This document shows positions 16,898 through 25,825 of a stretch of DNA of 46,620 nucleotides, in pieces. Location: assembly GCA_903891165.1 (NCBI GenBank), contig CAITDR010000264.1:1-46620 (forward strand), given 5' to 3'. Every line of letters begins with the position of its first letter. The first letter of the stretch is position 1. The notes below the pieces were generated by a model. It was given only the letters and a program-made list of their open reading frames with translations. It was not told the origin of the DNA and made no database searches. The translations under genes and the position numbers were made by a program. Source of the stretch: an uncultured Pseudomonadota bacterium. Its GTDB lineage: Bacteria > Myxococcota_A > UBA796 > SXON01.

Positions 16898-19800
16898 GTG
16901 TTCCTCTCCCTTGTGCTTGCGCTGACCGCTTCGGCGGCGTCTTTTGACCCCGACTTCCGGTGGGCGACGGTGCGTACCGAACACTTTGCCATCACCTTCC
17001 ACCAGGGGGAAGAGCAGGTGGCGGAGGAGATGATTTTTTCGGCGGAGCGTGCCTGGGGTATCCTTACGGAAGAGCTGAAAACTGCGCCGAAGCAACGTAT
17101 CCAGCTGGTGTTGGTAGACCCCACCGACTCCGCCAACGGCTACGCGACCATCGTCCCCAACAACCAGATCGTGATTTTTGTGACCGCACCTCAGGAAGAT
17201 AGTAGTCTGGACTACTATGACGACTGGGGCAGCACCATCATCACCCACGAGCTGACCCACGTGCTCCACCTGGATACGGTAGGTGGATTGCCGAAAATCG
17301 GCCGCTACCTCTTCGGGCGGATCGTGTCGCCCAACCTGTTGTCGCCGGGCTGGGTCACCGAAGGTTTTGCCACCTTTGAGGAGACACGCCACACCGCTGG
17401 CGGTCGCGGGAAGGCCCCGGCGGTAGACATGGTCAAGCGTACCGCTTGGCTGGAAGACCGCTTTCCCCCGCTCGATACCCTGGATGGCTACCAGTCCCGC
17501 GCTCCGGCCGGCAACCTGCGCTACGTCTTCGGGCAGGACTTCATTCAGTTTATCGCCGACCGGTCTGGGGAAAACAAGTGGACGGAGTGGATCCACCGCT
17601 ATGGTGCCTCCATCCCCTACTTTCTGGGGGCAAAGAAGACCTTTGGAGCCTCGCTCTACCGCCTCCACAAGGAGTGGGTTGCGGCGGTGGGCGCGCGCTA
17701 CCAGGCCCAGCTGGCGCCGGTGGAGGCGGAGGGGCTGAGTGTCTCTACGCCGATCACCCCCCCAAATATGGGCTGTGGCGCCGCATCCTGGAGCCCGGAC
17801 GGTGCCTATCTCGTCTACGCCTGCAACGACCCACGTCGTGGCAGCGCCATCTACATCGACGACGGGAGCGGGGCGCAGCAGAAGATCCTGGTCAAAAACG
17901 TCCTGCCCAAAAACATCGTGTGGCGGTCGGACTCCAAGGCCATTGTCTTCTCCCTTTTGGGGACCTCTGACCTTTACAACACCTTTGAGGATGTCTTCTC
18001 TTACGAGCTGGCGTCCAAGAAGATGCGGCGGCTGACCAGCGGTGAGCGGGCGCGGGACCCGGTCTATTCGCCGGACGGACAGCGGCTTTTGGTGGTGACT
18101 AACAAATTGAGGAACAACAACCTCTCTTTGATCACCGTGGATGGTCAGCGTCGCCCGCTGACGCACTATACCGACCATACTCAGCTTGGAACACCGCGTT
18201 TTTCGCCGGACGGCACCGTGATCGCGCTGTCGGTCTGGCAGGGGGGAACCCGCGATCTCTGGCTTTTTACCGCGGAGGGAAAGCCCCTGCAGCGGCTGAC
18301 GCTGGACATGGCCTCGGATCGGGACCCCGCCTGGTCCCCCGACGGCCGCTTTCTCCTGTTCAGCTCTGACCGTTCCGGGATCCCCAATATCTACGCTTGG
18401 GAACGGGCCAGCGGGCGCCTGTACCGGGTGACCAATGTGCGTACCGGGGCCTTTGGCGCCACCGTACATCCCGACGGTACGCGGATGGCCTACGAGCTGT
18501 TCACCACCAACGGGGGGCGTATCGTGACGGCCGCCTTCGAACCCAATGGCTGGAGAGATTTGGGGGTGATTCCAAACTTTCCAGCCTTGGACGAGGAGGG
18601 GGAGCCAGTCCTGGCGGCCCCCGATGTGAACTCACTCACGACGCCAGGCGCCGAAAACACCTCCAGCGCGCCCTCCCCAGAAGAGCCGCCGCCCGCTCCC
18701 TCTACGCCCGAGAAGCCTCCGGCATTCGAAGCTTTTGCGAAAAAGCAGCCGCGTCCGCCTCCGTGGAAGCCCCCGGAGACCCTTGGGGGTCTGCCGGTAC
18801 GTCGCTACAATCCCTGGCCCCTGGCCTTTCCGCCTCGTTACTGGCTTCCATCCGCCTATTTGACCAGCACCGGTGACAGCATCGGGCTTCTGGCCTATGC
18901 GATCACCGGCGGCTCGGATCCGCTGAAGATGGTGGCCTGGAGCGGCTACCTCTCCTATCGGACGGATGCACGCTTCTTTGGTGGCGGGGGTTCTTTTGTA
19001 TGGAACCGCTGGCGGCCGGTGTTAGGGGCATCTTTCTCCTCGTCGGCCTGGCCCTACAGTCTGGTGTATACCGAGGCAAAACCACCGGATGGTGGCCCCT
19101 TTCTGCCGGGTATCGAAAGTGCACGGATGCGCTACTGGGATCACCGCCTGCGGGGCAGTGCCACGCTCAGCTATCCGCTTTCCACCAAGAGTTCGGTGGT
19201 CGCCTACTATCAAGGAACATTACGGCGTTCTCTGGATCCTCTGCCCGAAGATGTCTACAACCCGCAGCTGCCCACCCGCGGCTTTTTCTCGTCGGTGGGA
19301 GTGGGATGGTCCTATTCAACGGGAAGTTCTACCACCCTTTCTATCTCTCCCGAACGTGCACGGGTGCTGTCGCTTGGGGTGGAGGGGACCCCGGCATTTC
19401 TGGGGAGCTATACCTTCAATGATGAAGGAACAACACAGGCTTTTAACCAGCTTCGGGTGACGGCACAATGGCGGGAGTATCGCACCATCCCCTTTCTGCC
19501 CAACCATGTGGTGGCGCTGCGGCTGACCGGAGGCGCAAGTATTGGGGACCGCTTCAAATATGGCTCTTTCCGCCTGGGTGGCTATTATTCTGAAAATGGT
19601 GTGACGGTGGTGCCCGACGAGTTTCGCTCCCTGCGCGGCTTTGGCTACGGGGCCGACTCGGGCGAGTGGTACTGGCAGGGCTCCGGTGAGTATCGCTTCC
19701 CCATCTGGCGGGTGGACCGGGGCCTGGGTGCCCTGCCCCTTTTTGTACGGTGGATTTCGGGAACGCTGCTGGTGGATGCGGGCAACGCCTTCGATGACGT

Positions 19801-19981
19801 CGCGGGCGCGAGTATGCAGAACAGCAAGGTGGGCGTGGGGGCCGAGCTGAACGTGGCGATGATCGCCGGGTGGGGATCCTCGATCTATGCACGAGGAGGC
19901 TACGCTTTTTCTGCCTATGGTGGCGGGATCCCTATCGGGAGTATCCAGGGACTGTATCTGGCGCTGGGAAGCTCTTTTTAG
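16898..19981 (+). CDS. Secreted HExxH protein with TolB-like propeller and C-terminal barrel
   Basis: 1027 residues from GTG 16898, with GGAG close upstream. A signal peptide (about 1-14, ending ASA) leads to a gluzincin-type domain: HELTH (H117, E118, H121) and a downstream GWVTEGFA whose Glu155 is the probable third zinc ligand. Residues about 255-560 hold around six TolB/WD-like blades, each with an SPDG-type turn (WSPDGAYLVY, YSPDGQRLLV, FSPDGTVIAL, WSPDGRFLLF). A Pro-rich linker (about 585-640) follows. The last 380 residues are strand-rich like a BamA/surface-antigen barrel, ending in Phe. This predicts an outer-membrane protein carrying a peptidase-like and a propeller domain. It is divergent from the MCE gene. 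Catalysis is plausible but unproven. Confidence 0.82.
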   Translation: MFLSLVLALTASAASFDPDFRWATVRTEHFAITFHQGEEQVAEEMIFSAERAWGILTEELKTAPKQRIQLVLVDPTDSANGYATIVPNNQIVIFVTAPQEDSSLDYYDDWGSTIITHELTHVLHLDTVGGLPKIGRYLFGRIVSPNLLSPGWVTEGFATFEETRHTAGGRGKAPAVDMVKRTAWLEDRFPPLDTLDGYQSRAPAGNLRYVFGQDFIQFIADRSGENKWTEWIHRYGASIPYFLGAKKTFGASLYRLHKEWVAAVGARYQAQLAPVEAEGLSVSTPITPPNMGCGAASWSPDGAYLVYACNDPRRGSAIYIDDGSGAQQKILVKNVLPKNIVWRSDSKAIVFSLLGTSDLYNTFEDVFSYELASKKMRRLTSGERARDPVYSPDGQRLLVVTNKLRNNNLSLITVDGQRRPLTHYTDHTQLGTPRFSPDGTVIALSVWQGGTRDLWLFTAEGKPLQRLTLDMASDRDPAWSPDGRFLLFSSDRSGIPNIYAWERASGRLYRVTNVRTGAFGATVHPDGTRMAYELFTTNGGRIVTAAFEPNGWRDLGVIPNFPALDEEGEPVLAAPDVNSLTTPGAENTSSAPSPEEPPPAPSTPEKPPAFEAFAKKQPRPPPWKPPETLGGLPVRRYNPWPLAFPPRYWLPSAYLTSTGDSIGLLAYAITGGSDPLKMVAWSGYLSYRTDARFFGGGGSFVWNRWRPVLGASFSSSAWPYSLVYTEAKPPDGGPFLPGIESARMRYWDHRLRGSATLSYPLSTKSSVVAYYQGTLRRSLDPLPEDVYNPQLPTRGFFSSVGVGWSYSTGSSTTLSISPERARVLSLGVEGTPAFLGSYTFNDEGTTQAFNQLRVTAQWREYRTIPFLPNHVVALRLTGGASIGDRFKYGSFRLGGYYSENGVTVVPDEFRSLRGFGYGADSGEWYWQGSGEYRFPIWRVDRGLGALPLFVRWISGTLLVDAGNAFDDVAGASMQNSKVGVGAELNVAMIAGWGSSIYARGGYAFSAYGGGIPIGSIQGLYLALGSSF

Positions 19982-20009
19982 CGTTCATCTGCTGGCAGCA
20001 TTCCGCTTT

Positions 20010-20702
20010 CTACTCCCGCACAAACCGATAGCCACGCCCGCGTACAGTCAAAAAATAGCGAGGTTCATCGGGATCGGGTTCAAAGAGCTTGCGCAGACGG
20101 AGCACATAGTTGTCCACTGTGCGGGCAGTGGGAAAGGAGTCCATACCCCAGACATTTTCCAGGATCTCCACCCGGTCGAAAAGCGCACCTTCGTGCGCCA
20201 CAAACCAAGCCAAAAGGCCACATTCCTTCTCGGTTAAAGTCACCCGACCCTCATTGGTGAGGGCCTCGCGGGTGTCCAGGTTGGCGTACCAGGGGCCAAG
20301 TCGTATCTCACGACTATTTGGATTCGCTCTTGCAGAGGTCTGTCGCCGTAGAAGTGCCCGCACGCGCGCAATCAACTCGGGCATCGCGAAAGGCTTCGCG
20401 AGGTAGTCGTCGGCCCCTGCATCCAGACCTTCTACCTTGGCCTGGGTGTCGGCCCGCGCGGTGAGCAACAGGATGGGCGTGCCGTTGCCCTGGTTACGCA
20501 AGCGGCGCGCCAGCTCCACGCCTTCCATGCCGGGAAGCATCCGATCCAGTACCAGAAGATCGGCGGGACGAAGTGCAAGGATCTGCCATGCCTCTTCGGC
20601 GGAAGACGCGCCTTCCACCTGATAGCCTGCATGTTCCAGGTTTAAGCGGATCATATCTTGAACCAGGGCTTCGTCTTCTACCACCAGGATGCGGTCGGCC
20701 AT
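20010..20702 (-). CDS. OmpR/PhoB-type response regulator
   Basis: 230 residues. The receiver domain has acidic E9, D10 and phospho-acceptor D53 in VLDRMLPG, with ILLLTARAD and the conserved Lys in KPFAMPEL. A C-terminal winged helix (about 130-230) has LTEKECGLLAWFV, TVDNYVLRLRKLFEPD and VRGRGYRFV. It acts as a DNA-binding regulator controlled by phosphorylation. It starts 9 bases after the histidine kinase stop and ends the long minus-strand gene train; the next gene (1027 residues) converges 28 bases away. The partner is almost certainly the adjacent kinase. Target genes cannot be read from the sequence. Confidence 0.92.
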   Translation of the reverse strand: MADRILVVEDEALVQDMIRLNLEHAGYQVEGASSAEEAWQILALRPADLLVLDRMLPGMEGVELARRLRNQGNGTPILLLTARADTQAKVEGLDAGADDYLAKPFAMPELIARVRALLRRQTSARANPNSREIRLGPWYANLDTREALTNEGRVTLTEKECGLLAWFVAHEGALFDRVEILENVWGMDSFPTARTVDNYVLRLRKLFEPDPDEPRYFLTVRGRGYRFVRE

Positions 20703-20711
20703 GGCCGTCCC

Positions 20712-21722
20712 TTAACGCTCCCGGAGCAACCTGAGGTGGAAGGTGGCTCCCTTTCCGACCCCGGGACTGCTGGCGCGTAGTTCTCCACCCATGGCGCGGG
20801 CCAGGGAGCGGGCGAGGTAGAGACCCAGGCCGGTGCCATGGCGCGGCTGACCGGATTGTCCGCGTTGGTAGGGCTCAAAAAGCAGCTCCGCCTCCTCTGG
20901 CGGGAAGCCGCTGCCCTGATCCTGTACCTGCAGCTCTACCCAATGCTCCTGGATCTCCGCCGAGATTTTTACCTCTCCACCGCCGTACTTCTGCGCGTTG
21001 TCCAGCAGGTTCTCCAGGATCACCCGTACGGGGTCTGCTGCGGCAGAAACCAGGATTTTTCCCGCTTCTCCGAGGTCCACCTTGATGTTTTCGGAGGTCA
21101 TCGTCTCGCGGCGATGTTGGACCACCGGCAGCACCCAATGGTCTGTGGGCATCACCGAGCAGGCGGTGGGGCGCGCCACCGCAGCTTGGTAGGTGAGGAT
21201 ACTCTCGATCAGGTGCTCCAGGCGAGAGCAGGCTTCCAAGCCCCGGATCAGGTAGGGTCCGGCGCGCTCCGGTGGCAGCACGCCGGTTTCCAGGCTCTCC
21301 AGCAGGCTGCGCACCGCCGCAACCGGGGTCTTTAGCTCGTGGGTGGAGGCGGCCAACATGCCTTCCAGACGACGGATCTGGGTACGTTCGCGCTGGGCCT
21401 GGCGCCAAGCCAGGAAGATCAGGCTGAGTGCCAGACTTAAGAGTGTCGCACTTTCCCCCAAGATCATCAGCCGCTGCCGGGCGTGCTCCTCCGTCAGATG
21501 TTGTGCCGCCCCTCCCAAGGACAAGGCCAGCGCATAGTTCTGGTTCACCAGCCGGGTGATCAGGATGGTCCACCAGGCGCCCAGCAGACCCAAGAGCGCA
21601 AAAGCCACAAAGAAGCTCAGGTTCCACCAGACCAGTCGAGCACGGGCCAGCGAAGGGCTCCGCCGGAAGGGCAGCCGGGGCCACCTCACGGCCACGGCCG
21701 CCCGCCTCAGGATCCGCTCCAC
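20712..21722 (-). CDS. Two-component sensor histidine kinase
   Basis: 336 residues from GTG 21722, with AGGAG correctly spaced upstream and a 16-base overlap with the preceding receiver gene. Two membrane helices (about 30-55 and 85-106) flank a small external loop of about 30 residues, so a large ligand domain is absent. The H box is STHELKTP (His128). ATPase motifs are the N box ENLLDNAQKYGGG, the G1-like DQGSGFPPEE and the G2 HGTGLGLYLAR. No HAMP domain is evident between TM2 and the H box. It probably phosphorylates the OmpR-type regulator next to it and perhaps the upstream receiver. The small loop suggests sensing within the membrane or through a partner, possibly one of the secreted proteins encoded upstream. 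Confidence 0.9.
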   Translation of the reverse strand: MERILRRAAVAVRWPRLPFRRSPSLARARLVWWNLSFFVAFALLGLLGAWWTILITRLVNQNYALALSLGGAAQHLTEEHARQRLMILGESATLLSLALSLIFLAWRQAQRERTQIRRLEGMLAASTHELKTPVAAVRSLLESLETGVLPPERAGPYLIRGLEACSRLEHLIESILTYQAAVARPTACSVMPTDHWVLPVVQHRRETMTSENIKVDLGEAGKILVSAAADPVRVILENLLDNAQKYGGGEVKISAEIQEHWVELQVQDQGSGFPPEEAELLFEPYQRGQSGQPRHGTGLGLYLARSLARAMGGELRASSPGVGKGATFHLRLLRER

Positions 21723-22141
21723 TGCCGCTCCTGCACCAGCTCGCGGATGGCGTCGATCAGCACCTCGGGCGGAGCGGGCTTCCGCACCCGCTGGTGGGAG
21801 CGCTCTCCCAGCACCTCCAACAGCGCGCGGTCCACACAGGCTGTATGGACCAGCACCTTGCAGCCGGGCAGGCGCTCCAGCTCATCAAGCAGCACCAGTC
21901 CGCCCAGGTGCTCGATCTGTTCCGCCTTCCGTGTGGCGCGGGGCCCCAGGAGTCCCTGGGGCCGCTCTCCCATGGGGATGAAGATGTCGGTGACCAGCAG
22001 ATCCACCCGCTCGGTGGCCAGGATCTGCAGCGCCTCCTCCACGGTGGTGGCCACCCAGGTCTGGGCTCCCAGCGCATCTTTCAGGATCGCAGCCGTGCTG
22101 GTGACATTTTCAGGATCATCATCGACAAAGAGGATTTTCAT
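21707..22141 (-). CDS. Single-domain response regulator (receiver only)
   Basis: 144 residues made of one receiver domain. It has the acidic cluster DDD (7-9), phospho-acceptor D52 in LLVTDIFIP, a Thr in VLVHTACVD and a Lys in VRKPAPPE. An unusual insert after D52 (MGERPQGLLGPRATRKAEQ) lengthens the beta3-alpha3 loop. There is no output domain, so it acts through protein contacts or as a phosphate relay. It overlaps the upstream 472-residue gene (ATGA) and the downstream kinase (16 bases), so it is tightly coupled with both. Confidence 0.88.
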   Translation of the reverse strand: MKILFVDDDPENVTSTAAILKDALGAQTWVATTVEEALQILATERVDLLVTDIFIPMGERPQGLLGPRATRKAEQIEHLGGLVLLDELERLPGCKVLVHTACVDRALLEVLGERSHQRVRKPAPPEVLIDAIRELVQERQWSGS

Positions 22142-23556
22142 GGTGCGGTCGTGGACTCCACGAGGACGGTTCTTGCAGGAAGGCGCGCTTCCACGCCCAG
22201 GTTCAGACCGGCCATTCCGTGATCCAGACCGGCCGCGGCCCAGACTTCGAGTCGCAGGCCGGTGCGGGGGCCCAACGCTCCACTGGCGCCGCCGCTGCCG
22301 CCGAGGAGAAAACCGGCGGAGTCAGGCTGGAATTGGCCCAGCCACTCCATGCCCACGTCCACCCCCAGATCCGCCGTCCACCGGCGGGTCTGGCGCCCGT
22401 AGTGGATGCCCATGCGGATGGGGACGGTGCCCCGCAGCCCGCGCTCCTCGCCGGGGAGCAGCACCGGGTTTGCCGCAAAAGCCAGGTTCAGAAAAGGATT
22501 CAGACGCCAACGTGCGAAGACGCCCACGCCGCCGCCCAGACCCCCAATGGTCTCCTCGCTGGACCACGCGCCCCCCAGGCTGAGGCCGTAGGTGGCGCGC
22601 CAGACCTCCACCCCCTCATCAGGAAGTCCGGCTTCAGCCACGTTTTTTTCATCCATTTGGGGTGTCACCGCAAGCAGGTGATCCCCCACCGGCACCCACA
22701 GCTCCACCTGACGCCCGCGTACCCCGACGTAGATCAGCGGCTGATCGACGAGGCGGCTGGCGGCCGAGAGCAGCCAGCCCTCCTCCGGCGGAGGCTCCTT
22801 ACGCCCCAGGCTTACGACGGCTGCGGGCAGGGTGATCGGGGCATCCCCCGGCACCCAAAGGAGAGTTGGTCCACGGATATCCAGCTCGCCGTAGCCCTCC
22901 ACCTCCTCTCCCTCCAGCCAGTAGTAGTGTGTGCCTACATGCAGCTCAAACACACCATCGGTTGCGAGGTAGCCGTCGATACGCAGCTTTGTTGCCTCAG
23001 ACCCGGCGATTGCCACCGGCACCGTCCCCCCCTGGCGCTGCCGACGGGCCTCCACTTCGTCGAGGATATCGGGATCAACATCGTCCGGCATCGGCAGTTT
23101 TCCCAGGATAGAAGCCTGAGAAACTGCGGTGTTTGCGTCGCCAAAGTCTTCGTGGATGCGCTCGCCCTGCCGTGCCAACCAGGCCTGGGCCAGCCAGAGG
23201 TGTAGCAGGTCGTCCGGATCGGGCGCCTTCTGAAGACAGTGGAGATCCTCCTCCAGGCGCTGGAGGAGCCGCTCGGCTTCCTCCCATTCATCCTCCAGGA
23301 TCAGCTCCACTGCCAGATCCATGCCCACCCGCCAGGAACCCAGCGGCTGGTGGCACGGCGGCGGTGTGGGCCGCAGCCCCCGGATGTCCATGGCGTCGCT
23401 CAGGCTCTCGGGCGCCATCAACAGCGCGCGGTCGTAGCCGGTTGCCGACAATACCCGCACCACCGCCGCACGAAGCCGAGGATCTTCTACGGGAACCCCA
23501 GGCATCACCGCCACCACCGTGTCTGCGGCCCGGGCCATCATCAACATCCACAGCAC
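22138..23556 (-). CDS. Secreted protein with PEGA-like middle and barrel-like C-terminus
   Basis: 472 residues from GTG 23556. A short hydrophobic N-terminus ending ARA is a likely signal peptide. The N-terminal part (about 70-165) is helical (WEEAERLLQRLEEDLHCLQ). A middle section (about 185-225) resembles PEGA-type beta repeats (KLRIDGYLATDGVFELHVG). The C-terminus (about 325-470) is rich in Gly and alternating strands (ATYGLSLGGAW, GVFARWRLNPFLNLAF, AGLNLGVEARL), like an outer-membrane barrel. I do not recognise a named family. Its ATGA overlap with the receiver gene and position after two PEGA proteins suggest it is part of the same signalling unit. Confidence 0.6.
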   Translation of the reverse strand: MLWMLMMARAADTVVAVMPGVPVEDPRLRAAVVRVLSATGYDRALLMAPESLSDAMDIRGLRPTPPPCHQPLGSWRVGMDLAVELILEDEWEEAERLLQRLEEDLHCLQKAPDPDDLLHLWLAQAWLARQGERIHEDFGDANTAVSQASILGKLPMPDDVDPDILDEVEARRQRQGGTVPVAIAGSEATKLRIDGYLATDGVFELHVGTHYYWLEGEEVEGYGELDIRGPTLLWVPGDAPITLPAAVVSLGRKEPPPEEGWLLSAASRLVDQPLIYVGVRGRQVELWVPVGDHLLAVTPQMDEKNVAEAGLPDEGVEVWRATYGLSLGGAWSSEETIGGLGGGVGVFARWRLNPFLNLAFAANPVLLPGEERGLRGTVPIRMGIHYGRQTRRWTADLGVDVGMEWLGQFQPDSAGFLLGGSGGASGALGPRTGLRLEVWAAAGLDHGMAGLNLGVEARLPARTVLVESTTAP

Positions 23557-23616
23557 GGCTGGTCCCCCGATGTTTTCTAAGCTACCCGGAGCACAATTGC
23601 CGCCCGGCGGGGATGG

Positions 23617-23964
23617 CTATTGCCAGGTCCCATCCATGAAGTTCCAGACCCTCTTCGTGGTGTTCCCGGCGGTGACCTCGATGGGGAAGCTCTTGGTCTG
23701 TCCATCCGGGGTGACCAGTTGTACCTGGTAGCTGCCGGGCGCAATTTCCGCGGCAAACATCGGGGTGCTGCGCTTCCGCTTGCCGTCGATGTAGATGTCG
23801 GAGGCGGGGAAGGAGGAAATGGTAATCCGCCCAAGCTCTCTTTCCGGGATGGACACCGATGCCGTGGAGCTTGTAGCCGCCGGGCAAGAGCAGGGGCAGG
23901 GAGAAGAGTCTTCGGCAGAGACGGTTCCAATCATGTAGAGGAAAAGCCAGCTTTTGAATATCAT
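23617..23964 (-). CDS. Free-standing periplasmic PEGA-domain protein
   Basis: 115 residues. A signal peptide (about 1-17, TVSA) is followed by a Cys-rich stretch (PCPCSCP), then one PEGA-like domain (about 45-115): GRITISSFPASDIYIDGK, TPMFAAEIAPGSYQVQL and KRVWNFMDGTWQ. That domain is closely similar to the last 70 residues of the Ser/Thr kinase encoded immediately upstream (ISAFPVADIYIDGKK, TPMFGADMKPGTYQVEL, KKVWNFSDNAWQ), so it is a detached paralogue of the kinase sensor module. PEGA domains are extracytoplasmic beta domains thought to bind surface structures. It starts 43 bases after the kinase stop. Confidence 0.82.
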   Translation of the reverse strand: MIFKSWLFLYMIGTVSAEDSSPCPCSCPAATSSTASVSIPERELGRITISSFPASDIYIDGKRKRSTPMFAAEIAPGSYQVQLVTPDGQTKSFPIEVTAGNTTKRVWNFMDGTWQ

Positions 23965-24007
23965 GTTTGCTCCGTCAAGCCTGTTCGGAAGGACCCGGGA
24001 TCAACCG

Positions 24008-25825
24008 CTACTGCCACGCATTGTCGGAGAAGTTCCAGACCTTTTTCACGGTCTGGCCAGCGACAACGGTAAGAGCAAAGCTCTTTTTGATGCCCGCTTG
24101 GGTCACCAGCTCGACCTGGTAGGTGCCCGGCTTCATGTCCGCGCCGAACATCGGCGTGGCCCGTATTTTTTTGCCGTCGATGTAGATATCGGCTACGGGG
24201 AAGGCGGAGATGGTGACCTGACCCACTTCGGGTGTGGGTTCGTCCGGTGCGGGGGTGGGCGCCGGTACAGGCGCCGGTGCTGGCGCAGCGGTGGTGGTGC
24301 CGCCGCGCGGGTTTCTAGGCTTCAATCCTCCGAGTGTGGTCGCTGGAGCAGGGTTACCGCCACTTCCACCCGTCGTCACCGCTACACCAGAGGCCGCTGA
24401 GGTGGAGCCGGAGCCTCCCGTAGCTGTGGCGCCGGTGCCGGTCTCATTCCCGGTGGGTGTTCCCGCAGCACCACCGTTCGGGGTCGCTTGTGGCGACTCC
24501 ACATTCTGGGGGGGCACGATCTGCCCGGGAGAAAGCCCGGGGTTGGGGACCGGCTCCACGTCGGGCTTGTTGATCTGCAGCACCACCAATACGGCGACGC
24601 CACTGGCCACCGCACTCATCAGTGCACCACCGACCACAAAGGAAAGCCAGCTGGGAGCTGCCCGATCCTCTTTTTTGGGCCGGTCTTCCGGCGGCACCAT
24701 GATTGGGCCGTGTACAGTACCTGTGGCGACGGGGAGACCCAGCGCCGATCCGGTGCGCGGATCCACCTGGGAAGGCACGGTAGTGATCGAGCGTACCCGA
24801 TCCACGGCGCCCGGATTATTCTCGTCCAAGCCCCGGAAGTTATGGCCGAGCTGGATCAGATCGTCGCGAATGGTCACCGGATTGGTGATGAGGCGCGCCA
24901 ATGCCCGCCCAAAGGAGGCACAATTGTTGAAGCGCGCTGCGGGATCCCGCTGCAGGCCGCGCACCAACACGGCGCCCAATTCAGCATATTGCCCGCCGAT
25001 CCCTGCTGCCCGACGGGCGGCTTCGTCCTCGACCATCCGCTCGCGGATGCGGTTGTTGTCCTTTTCGTCGAAGAGCGGCTCCAGGGTGGCCAGCTCAAAA
25101 AGCACGGCGGCAAGGCCGTAGACATCGGCGGGTGGCGCGACCCGCCGACCCTCGATCTGCTCCAGGGCCATATAGCCCCAGGTACCTTTGACCCCGGTGC
25201 CGATCTCGGTGCCACGGGAGTAGGAGATACCGAAGTCCAACACCTTCACGACGCCCTGGTTGGTAAGCATCAGGTTGGACGGCTTGATATCCCGATGCAC
25301 CAGCTGCATCGCTTCGTTGGCATCGTTGCGCAGGCCGTGGGCGTACTCCAGACCCTCGCAGACCTGACGCCCCACCTCGGCGATGACCGACACCGGCAGC
25401 TGAATCTGGTGGCGGCGGCACAGCGAGATCATCTTCCGCAGGGTGATCCCGTCGATCAGCTCCATCACCAGGTAGTAGAGATCACCCTCCCGGTTGAACT
25501 GCTGCACGCGGACCAGGTTCTGGTGTTCCAGCCGTGCGGAGATCCGCGCTTCGGTGATAAAAAGCTCCTGAAAAGCCTGATCGTTGGCGTGTTCAGGGTG
25601 AATGACCTTGATGGCCACACGTGTGCTGACGCCGGCCAGCGAATCCAGCCGACCTTCGTAGACACGCGCCATTCCACCCGCACTGATGGGGCGCAAAAGC
25701 CGGTATTGACCGAGCCGGTGTTCTGCACCGGTACGGTCGAGGGGGTGTGCGCGGCGATCGTGGGTTCGGGACTGGCCGGACATGGTATCCGTCGGTGGTA
25801 ACTGTGGAGCGCCTGCTGGCATCAT
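24008..25825 (-). CDS. Transmembrane Ser/Thr protein kinase with PEGA domain
   Basis: 605 residues. The Hanks-type kinase domain (about 40-330) has a Gly loop ISAGGMARVYEG, Lys73, HRDIKPSN (177-184) and DFG (197-199). The activation-segment APE motif reads ALE (220-222) instead of the usual PE pair. One membrane helix (about 395-420; WLSFVVGGALMSAVASGVAV) leads to a long Pro/Gly/Thr-rich linker (about 430-530) and a C-terminal PEGA-like domain (about 535-605). This is a surface-sensing kinase layout. The start ATG 25825 overlaps the glycosyltransferase stop (ATGA); Met15 is an alternative. Co-transcription with glycan genes suggests it monitors or controls the envelope. Confidence 0.92.
   Translation of the reverse strand: MMPAGAPQLPPTDTMSGQSRTHDRRAHPLDRTGAEHRLGQYRLLRPISAGGMARVYEGRLDSLAGVSTRVAIKVIHPEHANDQAFQELFITEARISARLEHQNLVRVQQFNREGDLYYLVMELIDGITLRKMISLCRRHQIQLPVSVIAEVGRQVCEGLEYAHGLRNDANEAMQLVHRDIKPSNLMLTNQGVVKVLDFGISYSRGTEIGTGVKGTWGYMALEQIEGRRVAPPADVYGLAAVLFELATLEPLFDEKDNNRIRERMVEDEAARRAAGIGGQYAELGAVLVRGLQRDPAARFNNCASFGRALARLITNPVTIRDDLIQLGHNFRGLDENNPGAVDRVRSITTVPSQVDPRTGSALGLPVATGTVHGPIMVPPEDRPKKEDRAAPSWLSFVVGGALMSAVASGVAVLVVLQINKPDVEPVPNPGLSPGQIVPPQNVESPQATPNGGAAGTPTGNETGTGATATGGSGSTSAASGVAVTTGGSGGNPAPATTLGGLKPRNPRGGTTTAAPAPAPVPAPTPAPDEPTPEVGQVTISAFPVADIYIDGKKIRATPMFGADMKPGTYQVELVTQAGIKKSFALTVVAGQTVKKVWNFSDNAWQ

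Noticed and set aside
24488-25801. 437-residue plus-strand open frame over the kinase
   Set aside because: It is antisense to a complete kinase with all motifs; its own product shows no domain.
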